Assembly (NCBI GenBank): GCA_964649825.1
Contig: CAZYQW010000098.1
Location: 1-18,322, forward strand
DNA length: 18,322 bases
Direction of reading: 5' to 3'
Origin: CAZYQW01 sp964649825
GTDB lineage: Bacteria; Planctomycetota; B15-G4; JADJEK01
Made by a program: the position numbers and the translations under genes. The first letter of the stretch is position 1. Each line of letters starts with the position of its first letter. Of this stretch, positions 1 to 5,906 are shown one piece after another. The notes beneath the pieces were generated by a model that was not told where the DNA came from, ran no database searches, and saw nothing but the letters and a program-made list of their open reading frames with translations.

Positions 1-153
1 ATTCAGAGTTGTTGACGTTTCTCCGGGGCCCTCGTCATCGCTTGCTGCGTTGCTCCTCCTCGACGTATCTCGAATACGCGGTCGTCGTCGCGCCTTGCCA
101 GCGACGACGATGACCTCCGGATCATCCACCAACAATCTGAATCACACCACTAG
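1..153 (-). mobile_element. MITE-like short repeat element, copy 1 (outer end cut by window edge)
   Basis: Bases 19-154 are the reverse complement of 18187-18322, with one mismatch (123 against 18218). The inner border is the CTAG at 150-153. Read on the minus strand, the repeat starts TAGTGGTGTGATTCAG after unrelated flanking sequence. Bases 1-17 (attcagagttgttgacg) resemble the other end of the element (attcagattgttggtg) with one base inserted. The element therefore has imperfect terminal inverted repeats, and its outer end, probably about 10 bases, lies beyond the window. No open reading frame in it is credible. Terminal repeats, a TA at the border, small size and internal hairpins fit a non-autonomous element of the IS630/Tc1 type; the family assignment is inference. 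Confidence 0.7.
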
Positions 154-190
154 TTCCAGTCGTAGGGGTCCCGGGCCGCGTTTCCCCGCG

Positions 191-1558
191 TCAGACGTCG
201 CGTGACCGGCCCTCGGGCCGCCGCGGTGGCGGCGGCGGGGCAACGGTGTGGCACGCGCGGCAATCAGAGCCCGCGGTTTGCGGGTGCGAAGGCGGCCAGA
301 GGTGCGGATGGACGAACGGGTGCACGGACCACGCCGTCGCGACCGGGCCAGTGTGGCAGGCGGCGCAATCAGTGAACTCCGCCCGAGAACGCGGGAGCGC
401 CGCGCCGTCCAGAGGAGCGACGTGACAATCCGTGCAGCGGGCGGATTCGGACATTCCGGCGTGAACCGGGCCGGCCGGGCGTAGGGCGGTCTCGAACGCC
501 GTCGAGTGACAGTCCAGGCACGATGCCGGCGCCGTGCCGTGGGCCGCGCTGGGACACTGCGTGGGCGGCAGTCCGACCGCGGCCGCCACGACCGGCGCGG
601 CGGATGGCACGGACGCGTCCGACAACGAGGTCCAGGCGAATGCCGCGAGCAGGACGATCGCGATCAACATCGAGAGGCTCAGACGAGTGAACATTGGTGG
701 TGGGTCCTTTCTCTCCAGAAGTCGATAGGCCCGCTGCCGCAGATCCACGACGGTGGCGCCGGACGAGAGCCGGGACGACGCCGACGTGAGATCGAGGAGC
801 GTGCGCACGTAGTCCGCGGGTGATTTGCCGTCCGCGAGCGCGGCGCGGTCGCAGCAGAGCTCGCGCTCGACGGACAGACGCCGCGACACCCAGTGAACGA
901 ACGGATGGAAGAAGAGGATCGCCTCGACGACCCGCTGGACGAGCGTGACGAGGTTGTCGAAGCGTTCGACGTGCGCCAGCTCATGGCGCAGGATCATCTG
1001 GATCTGCGTCGTCGAGCATTGGTTGAGAAGCGCCGGCGGGAGCAGGATCAGCGGCCGCAGCACGCCGAGCACGAGCGGAGCGACCACGCGGTCGCTCAAC
1101 GCGACGGCCACGTGGAGCGTTCGGGCCGACGCGACGCTCCGGGTGATTCGCAGGAGCCGCGGCGCGGTCGCCGGCCGCGCGGACCGTCGGAGGCGCGTGG
1201 TCCCCACCGCTCCCACCGCCAGGCGCCCGAGCTCGAACGCCGTCCCCGCGATCCAAAGGCACGGAAGCCACGCGCCGATCGGATACGACCGGCCCGGGGC
1301 GGCGCGCTCGAACGCAAGGAACGGCAGAGATGCCTCCTGGGCGGGCGTCTCGAGCACGACGGCGAAGATGGCGAACGGGGCCGCGCCTTGAAGGACGAGA
1401 GCGCCGAGCAGGACGAGATACCGTGCGTCGGGTCGGCTCGGCGGGATCGATCGCGCGACGGCGAGCACCGCCGCGCCGATCGCGGATACGACGAAGACCG
1501 AGTAGACCAACGTCCACGCGAGCGCCATCCAGACCGGAGACAGGCAGAGCGCATTCAT
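191..1558 (-). CDS. BlaR1-like M56 metallopeptidase with C-terminal four-CxxCH (multihaem-like) tail
   Basis: This is a 455-residue membrane protein. Hydrophobic segments lie at about 10-36, 46-70 and 94-118, followed by a zinc peptidase domain with RHELAH (H192, E193, H196). A downstream ERELCCD segment (231-237) should supply the third zinc ligand. A last membrane helix lies at about 293-312. This is the BlaR1/MecR1 layout, in which the peptidase faces the cytoplasm and the part after the last helix lies outside. In place of a penicillin-binding domain, that outer tail has four CxxCH motifs at C347, C375, C398 and C433 plus extra His residues, as in c-type multihaem proteins. The start overlaps the upstream repressor gene as ATGA, which fixes it; the open frame continues upstream without meaning. 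By analogy with BlaR1, it may sense a signal outside the cell, perhaps redox or haem, and inactivate the BlaI-like partner. That role is inference; the fold and motifs are seen. Confidence 0.88.
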   Translation of the reverse strand: MNALCLSPVWMALAWTLVYSVFVVSAIGAAVLAVARSIPPSRPDARYLVLLGALVLQGAAPFAIFAVVLETPAQEASLPFLAFERAAPGRSYPIGAWLPCLWIAGTAFELGRLAVGAVGTTRLRRSARPATAPRLLRITRSVASARTLHVAVALSDRVVAPLVLGVLRPLILLPPALLNQCSTTQIQMILRHELAHVERFDNLVTLVQRVVEAILFFHPFVHWVSRRLSVERELCCDRAALADGKSPADYVRTLLDLTSASSRLSSGATVVDLRQRAYRLLERKDPPPMFTRLSLSMLIAIVLLAAFAWTSLSDASVPSAAPVVAAAVGLPPTQCPSAAHGTAPASCLDCHSTAFETALRPAGPVHAGMSESARCTDCHVAPLDGAALPRSRAEFTDCAACHTGPVATAWSVHPFVHPHLWPPSHPQTAGSDCRACHTVAPPPPPRRPEGRSRDV

Positions 1559-2004
1559 GGGCGCGTCCTGCCTCTCTTGCCGGGCTTGCCGGGCTTGCCG
1601 GGCTTGTTGGGCTTGCTCGGCTCGGCGGGCCGGTGATCTGCGATCAGCCGCGCGATCTGGTCGATCTCTTCGCGGCTGAGTCGTCGTTCGCGGAGAAGCT
1701 GCGAGACGAGGCGTTCGGCCGACCCGTCGAAGACTCCATCGACGAAGCGCCGCAGCATGACCCTGGCCGTCGTCTCCTCCTTCGCGCGCGCCGACCAGAG
1801 GTACCCGCGTGGGCCGTCCTCGCGACTCACGAGCTCCTTCTCGAGCATCACCTTGAGCATCGTCGCGACGGTCGTCGTCGCGACTGGGCGATCCTTCTGG
1901 AGCTCGCCCTTCACGTCGCCGAGGGAGCACGGCCCGCGCCGCCAGAGCACCTTCAGGATCTGGAGCTCCCCATCGGTCGGCTGTTCGCTGCGTGGTCGTG
2001 CCAT
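1555..2004 (-). CDS. BlaI/MecI/CopY-family transcriptional repressor
   Basis: This 149-residue protein has a winged helix from about residue 8 to 75. It has the usual family pattern: TDGELQILKVLWRRG near the start, then VATTTVATMLKVMLEKELV and a GYLW wing. A C-terminal dimerisation helix region follows, with SREEIDQIARLI at about 110-121. Family members repress their own operon and are cleaved or released when a BlaR1-type peptidase is activated. The stop codon overlaps the start of the M56 peptidase gene (ATGA), so the two are translated as a pair. An AGAGGA lies about six bases before the ATG. The tail is unusual: residues about 131-145 are a Lys-Pro-Gly run coded by a 9-bp tandem repeat. 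The target promoter is probably its own, since a palindrome overlaps it; other targets cannot be judged here. Confidence 0.93.
   Translation of the reverse strand: MARPRSEQPTDGELQILKVLWRRGPCSLGDVKGELQKDRPVATTTVATMLKVMLEKELVSREDGPRGYLWSARAKEETTARVMLRRFVDGVFDGSAERLVSQLLRERRLSREEIDQIARLIADHRPAEPSKPNKPGKPGKPGKRGRTRP
1576..1620 (-). repeat. 9-bp tandem repeat coding the KPG tail of the BlaI-like protein
   Basis: On the plus strand the unit cttgccggg occurs three times perfectly (1576-1602), followed by two degenerate units (cttgttggg and cttgctcgg). It keeps the reading frame and codes for the repeated Lys-Pro-Gly in the repressor's C-terminus. Such a repeat could vary in copy number without shifting the frame. 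Confidence 0.85.
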
Positions 2005-2023
2005 CGAGTCCTCTCTGCGACGT

Positions 2024-2054
2024 ATTCTATAGAATTAGAACAAGCCACGGTCAA
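2024..2054 (-). promoter_or_regulatory. Sigma-70-like promoter with overlapping palindromic operator for the BlaI/M56 operon
   Basis: On the minus strand TTGACC (2049-2054) is followed by a 17-base spacer and TATAGA (2026-2031). This is a good -35/-10 pair, placed 22 bases before the repressor ATG. The -10 lies inside a perfect 12-bp palindrome, attctatagaat (2024-2035). It is AT-rich in a very GC-rich setting, so it stands out. A dimeric BlaI-type repressor binding there would block RNA polymerase. It does not contain the TACA/TGTA half sites typical of BlaI and MecI, so operator identity is inference. Confidence 0.6.
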
Positions 2055-2093
2055 GTGCCTCGTCCGAACGCGGTCAAGCGCCTCGTCCCAACG
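2048..2093. repeat. 23-bp tandem duplication carrying the -35 element
   Basis: Two adjacent 23-bp units, 2048-2070 and 2071-2093, both begin cggtcaag and differ at only two positions. A third unit begins (cgg) and then diverges. Each full unit holds a TTGACC on the minus strand (2049-2054 and 2072-2077). Only the first is correctly spaced from the -10. Confidence 0.85.
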
Positions 2094-2098
2094 CGGTA

Positions 2099-2149
2099 TG
2101 ACCGCTACCGAAGAAGCACACGGCACGGGTGCGCCTGGGGGAGCGGTCA
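2099..2149 (-). terminator. Inverted repeat downstream of the PhoU gene, possible terminator
   Basis: tgaccgct (2099-2106) and agcggtca (2142-2149) are exact inverted repeats with a 35-base interior. They lie 30 bases past the PhoU-gene stop and before the BlaI promoter. No T-run follows on the minus strand, so intrinsic termination is doubtful; a protein-binding site is equally possible. Confidence 0.2.
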
Positions 2150-2178
2150 CTCGGGATCACGCGGAACGCGGGCGCGCG

Positions 2179-2841
2179 CTACTCGGGGTAGCCGATACGG
2201 TCGAACGGGTTCACGAGGGACGAGACGAGGTTGCGCGAGTGCGCGCTGATCCGTTTCAGGAACCGCAGGTAGAGGGCGAGGCTGACGGCGTCCGCGGCGG
2301 TCAGATCCGTATTGCCGGTGACCAGCTCCTCCTCGAGCTTGGCGCAGGGTCGCGAGATCTCGTCCTTGTAGTCGCGCATCAGGGCGCGAGCCTCGTTCGG
2401 ATCGCCGCTCTTGAACGCCTTCACCGACCGGTCGAAGTTCGCCAGCGAGTGCCTCTCGATCGTCTGGAGGCGATCCTCCAGCGCGCCGACTTCGAGGCGG
2501 GAGGGATGCTGCCGCGCGAGCCCGTAGATGTTCTTCGTGTAGTCCCCGATCCGCTCGATGTCGATCACGATCGACACGAGGACCAGCCCCGAGCTGATGT
2601 CCGCGGTGTGCCCGAGCGAGAGGTGCGTCATCACCTTTCGGCGGACGTCGCGCTCGAACGAGTTCAACTTCTTGTCCATCTCCGGAATGTTGACGTCGAC
2701 GGTGGCATCGTCCCGCTTGCGCAGCGCCTCGACGGACGCGTTCACCATCCGGTGGCAGAGGTCCAGCATCTCGTAGCACTCCGACAACGCCTGCACCTGC
2801 AGGTTGTCGCGACTCAGCAGATTCAGAATCTCGCGGATCAT
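2179..2841 (-). CDS. PhoU-domain phosphate-uptake regulator-like protein
   Basis: This 220-residue, mainly helical protein has the PhoU pattern. N-terminal helices contain ECYEMLDLCHRMVNASVEAL and an acidic segment NIPEMDKKLN. A metal-binding type helix, IVIDIERIGDYTKNI (residues about 91-105), matches the family's E/D-xx-R-IGD signature. A second helical half includes FLKRISAHSRN (about 193-203), the matching motif of repeat two. The ATG at 2841 overlaps the transporter's stop as ATGA. In many Na/Pi cotransporters a PhoU domain is fused to the C-terminus of the transporter. Here the same unit is a separate, translationally coupled protein, so the likely job is to regulate that transporter's flux, at the inner face of the membrane. 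The frame stays open upstream of the chosen start, but nothing recognisable is coded there. Confidence 0.9.
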   Translation of the reverse strand: MIREILNLLSRDNLQVQALSECYEMLDLCHRMVNASVEALRKRDDATVDVNIPEMDKKLNSFERDVRRKVMTHLSLGHTADISSGLVLVSIVIDIERIGDYTKNIYGLARQHPSRLEVGALEDRLQTIERHSLANFDRSVKAFKSGDPNEARALMRDYKDEISRPCAKLEEELVTGNTDLTAADAVSLALYLRFLKRISAHSRNLVSSLVNPFDRIGYPE

Positions 2842-3986
2842 GACGTGCGCCCCAGCCAGACGACGAGGAACGGGAGGACGTAGAACGTGAGGATGATATA
2901 GAACACGGGAATCGAACGGTTCCAAAGCGCGAGCCGCGCGAAGCCCTCCGCGATCTTGATCGGCAAGGATCGTATCGGCCACAGGAGGGCGACGCCGATC
3001 ACGTTGAAGAGGACGTGATGGAACGCGAGGTGCAGGCCGAGCAGCGCCTGAGCGTGATCCTCGGCGCTGGCCCCGGCGAGGGCCGCGAGCGCGGCCAGCA
3101 GCGCCGTCATGGTCGTGCCGATGTTGGCGCCCATCGTGTAGGGGAAGACCTGATGGATCGAGAGCACGCCGGCTCCGACGAGCGGCACCACGACCGACGT
3201 CGTGATCGAGCTGCTCTGCATGAAGATGGTGAGCAGCAGGCCGAACGCGAGCGAGCGGTACGGAGAGCTGAAGAGGACGCGGTCGAACAGGTTCTCGAGG
3301 CGCGTCACCATGATCGCGCGCAGCACCTTCACCAGGGCGATGAGAGCGCCGAATGTGAGGATGAACGCGAGGGTGAGGAGGAGGTATCCGGCCTTCTCGT
3401 CGAGAAGGTGCGAACACAGCCGTTTGAGCTCGTTGATCAAGGGGCTCGTGATCGCCTTGATCGGATCGGCGAGCTTCACGCCACCCACGCCCTGGAACGC
3501 GTTCGAGGTCGCCTCGGCGAGCGTGTCGAGGACGCCGGTGAACACCTCGAGCGGAAACAGGATCAAGAGCACGATCACGTTGAAGAAGTCGTGCACCGTG
3601 GCCGCCGCGAACGCGCGCTCGTACTCGGCGGATCGGGAGACGTGGCCGAGCGACACGATGGTGTTGGTCACCGTCGTGCCGACGTTCGCGCCCATCACCA
3701 TGTAGATGCCCGAGTGGAAGTCGATGCCGCCCGCCGCGACGAGCCCGACCACGAGCGACGTTGTCGTCGACGAGCTCTGCATCAGCGTGGTCGCGAGGAT
3801 CCCGATGAAGAGCGAGATGACCGGCCCGGCCCGCCCCGACATCAACTCCTCGCTGAAGCCGGACCCGAGGAGCTTGAACCCGCTCGACATGCAGCCGATG
3901 CCGACGAGGAACAGGTAGAGGCTCGCGAGCGCGAGCAACGACTTGAGCGCCAACAGACCACGCTCGCCGCCCGAACTTCGACTCAT
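2838..3986 (-). CDS. Na/Pi cotransporter family protein (NptA/PF02690 type)
   Basis: This 382-residue, multi-pass membrane protein has the family's inverted duplication. The first half holds MQSSSTTTS (Q70-S73) and GANVGTT (99-105). The second holds MQSSSITTS (257-260) and GANIGTT (286-292). The paired QSSS motifs form the substrate and sodium site in this family, which imports phosphate driven by Na+. No PhoU domain is attached; it is coded by the overlapping downstream gene. The ATG at 3986 is preceded by a purine-rich GAGGAGAG stretch. Coding potential upstream of this start in the same frame is spurious, because it runs antisense through the FG-GAP gene. A Pho-box-like direct repeat lies about 40 bases upstream, suggesting induction under phosphate starvation. 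Confidence 0.93.
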   Translation of the reverse strand: MSRSSGGERGLLALKSLLALASLYLFLVGIGCMSSGFKLLGSGFSEELMSGRAGPVISLFIGILATTLMQSSSTTTSLVVGLVAAGGIDFHSGIYMVMGANVGTTVTNTIVSLGHVSRSAEYERAFAAATVHDFFNVIVLLILFPLEVFTGVLDTLAEATSNAFQGVGGVKLADPIKAITSPLINELKRLCSHLLDEKAGYLLLTLAFILTFGALIALVKVLRAIMVTRLENLFDRVLFSSPYRSLAFGLLLTIFMQSSSITTSVVVPLVGAGVLSIHQVFPYTMGANIGTTMTALLAALAALAGASAEDHAQALLGLHLAFHHVLFNVIGVALLWPIRSLPIKIAEGFARLALWNRSIPVFYIILTFYVLPFLVVWLGRTS

Positions 3987-4026
3987 GGGCGTCCTGCTCT
4001 CTCCTCGGTTCGTGATCCCGCGAGAC

Positions 4027-4043
4027 GTTAAGGGATTGTGAAG
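4027..4043 (-). promoter_or_regulatory. Pho-box-like direct repeat upstream of the Na/Pi transporter
   Basis: On the minus strand CTTCAC (4038-4043) and CTTAAC (4027-4032) are direct repeats with an 11-bp period. This matches the spacing of known PhoB/PhoP sites, which use TTCAC- or TTAAC-like half sites. It starts about 40 bases before the transporter ATG. Only two units are seen. The link to PhoB is inferred from spacing, base match and the phosphate role of the operon. Confidence 0.4.
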
Positions 4044-4050
4044 GGCGATC

Positions 4051-4083
4051 CAGCCCGAACCCAGCCCGAACCCAGCCAGAGCC
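4051..4083. repeat. 11-bp tandem repeat in the divergent intergenic region
   Basis: cagcccgaacc occurs twice in tandem (4051-4061 and 4062-4072), followed by a degenerate third unit, cagccagagcc (4073-4083). It lies between the divergent transporter and FG-GAP genes, next to the Pho-box-like repeat and with the same 11-bp period, so the two lie in similar helical phase. Confidence 0.8.
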
Positions 4084-4214
4084 CAGAAAGAGGCGAAGGA
4101 CGCCGTCCGCGCGGAACGGGTGCACCCGGCTCGGCTCACCGCCGGCCCGGGGCCGGTACGATGACACGCGCTTTCTCCCGTTGACGTCATGCCGCCGATC
4201 GCCGAGGACCTCAC

Positions 4215-5906
4215 ATGGAACGTTTCGCTTTCGCCCTTCCGGCCGTGCTCGCGCTCGCGGTGCTCCCCGACGTCCGGGCCCAGTCCGAGTCCGCCTCGTA
4301 TTCCGGCGACTCGATCGCGGATGCGTTCGGGAACGGGGTGGGCGGCGCGGGTGACGTCGACCAGGACGGTTTCCCGGATCTGATCGTCGGTGCGCCGGGC
4401 GACGACAACAACGGCGCCGAGTCGGGGGTGGCACGGATCATCTCGGGCAAGAACGGTGCCATCCTGTTCCAGTTCGATGGTGACGCGGCCGGCGATACGC
4501 TCGGCCACGCCGTGGTCGGCGTGGGCGACGTCGATGCCGACGGCTCCTTCGACGTCGCGGTCGGCGCCCACAACGGGCTGAGCGGCGGCGGCTACGTGAG
4601 GCTGTTCTCCGGAAAGGACGGCTCGCCGATCCGTACCTTGGCGACCGGCGTGCCGTTCGACGCCTACGGATGGGCGGTGAGCGAGGCCGGCGACGTGAAC
4701 AACGACGGGTTCGCCGACGTCATCGCCGGGGCCCCGCACGAGAAGACGGGGGCGTTCGAGGGCGGGCTGGCGCGCGTCTCGTCGGGAAAGGACGGGACGT
4801 CGCTGTTCTCGTTCCACGGCACCGGATCCGGCTACTGGCTGGGGTGGGCGGTCGACTGTCTGGGCGACGTCGACATGGACGGATTCGCGGACCTCGCGGT
4901 CGGCGTGCCGCACGAGAACTTGGCCGGAGCCAACTCGGGCGCGATCCGGATCTACTCCGGTCAGTCGGGCGCGCTGATCCGGTCCATCGCGGGCGCGGGC
5001 CAGGACCACAACCTTGGTCGTTCGGTCGCCGCGGTCGGCGACATCGATCTCGACGGGACGCCGGACTTCGTGGCCGGCGAGCCGTTCGCGTCGACCGTCG
5101 TGCCGGAGGGGGGGCGGGCTCGAGTCATCTCGGGGTGGACCGGACAGGACGTCTTCGTCGTCGACGGAAACGCCCACGCCGGACATCTCGGCTTCGCGGT
5201 GGCGGGGCCGGGCGACGTCGACGGGGATGGAGTCCCCGACGTCGCGGTCGGCGCCCCGAACGACGGCGGCGCTTCGATCTTCTTCGGGCGGGTGTACGTG
5301 ATCTCCGGGCAGAGCGGCGTGGTGCAGGACGCGATCGGCGTGGACACTGCGAACGTGAGCGAGTTCGGGGTCGCGCTCGCGGCCGTCGATGACGTCGACG
5401 GCGACGGGATCGGCGACCTGCTCGCCGGCGCGCCCGACGACACGGGCGCCCAGGTCGGCTCCGGCGTCGCGCGTCTCTATCACGGGGCGTGCCTCCTCGC
5501 GATGGCGACCTACGGATCGGGCGGCGCCGGGACGAACGGCGAGACGCCCTCGCTCGCCTCGACCGGCTCGCTGCCGCGGATTGGAGCCGGCGGATTCACG
5601 CTGCGCGTCGACAACGCGGTCGGCGGCGCCCAGGCGGCGTTGTTCGTCGGCGCGGGGTCCGGTGCGCTTCACACGACGTGGGGCACCTTCCTCATCGATC
5701 CGACGCTTCCGTTCACCTTCCTCCCGCTCGCGCTCGGCGGTACGCCCGGCGCGGCCGGCGACGGTTCCGCGATCGTGAACGCGACCCTGCCGAACGATCC
5801 CCTCCTGGTCGGCCTCACCGCGTACTTGCAAGTCGTCATCCAGGACGCGGGGTCGATCGGCGGGTTCTCGCACACCGAGGGGTTGAAGGTCACGTTCTGT
5901 CGATGA
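4215..5906 (+). CDS. Exported FG-GAP repeat (integrin-alpha-like beta-propeller) protein
   Basis: This 563-residue protein has a signal peptide of about 22 residues that ends after VRA. Seven FG-GAP repeats follow, centred near residues 46, 104, 159, 217, 275, 333 and 392, at an almost constant spacing of about 58. Most carry a DxDxDG-type calcium loop (GDVDQDG, GDVDADG, GDVNNDG, GDVDMDG, GDIDLDG, GDVDGDG, DDVDGDG) followed by a PDVAVGAP-like strand. Together they should form one seven-bladed propeller. Residues about 425-563 form a separate C-terminal domain that ends in GFSHTEGLKVTF. I associate this type with secreted planctomycete proteins. The role is probably extracellular binding or surface attachment; the ligand cannot be read. 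A GAGG precedes the ATG. The stop overlaps the next gene's start (ATGA), so it is co-translated with the sulfatase-like lipoprotein. Confidence 0.92.
   Translation: MERFAFALPAVLALAVLPDVRAQSESASYSGDSIADAFGNGVGGAGDVDQDGFPDLIVGAPGDDNNGAESGVARIISGKNGAILFQFDGDAAGDTLGHAVVGVGDVDADGSFDVAVGAHNGLSGGGYVRLFSGKDGSPIRTLATGVPFDAYGWAVSEAGDVNNDGFADVIAGAPHEKTGAFEGGLARVSSGKDGTSLFSFHGTGSGYWLGWAVDCLGDVDMDGFADLAVGVPHENLAGANSGAIRIYSGQSGALIRSIAGAGQDHNLGRSVAAVGDIDLDGTPDFVAGEPFASTVVPEGGRARVISGWTGQDVFVVDGNAHAGHLGFAVAGPGDVDGDGVPDVAVGAPNDGGASIFFGRVYVISGQSGVVQDAIGVDTANVSEFGVALAAVDDVDGDGIGDLLAGAPDDTGAQVGSGVARLYHGACLLAMATYGSGGAGTNGETPSLASTGSLPRIGAGGFTLRVDNAVGGAQAALFVGAGSGALHTTWGTFLIDPTLPFTFLPLALGGTPGAAGDGSAIVNATLPNDPLLVGLTAYLQVVIQDAGSIGGFSHTEGLKVTFCR

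Noticed and set aside
893..2883. Long plus-strand open frames across 893-1636 and 1330-2883
   Set aside because: They run antisense to the M56, BlaI and PhoU genes, are dominated by Arg/Pro/Gly low-complexity sequence and show no domain. High GC content produces such shadows.
4670..5392. Plus-strand 240-codon frame inside the FG-GAP gene
   Set aside because: It overlaps the clear FG-GAP frame, is Arg/Gly-rich and has no motif.
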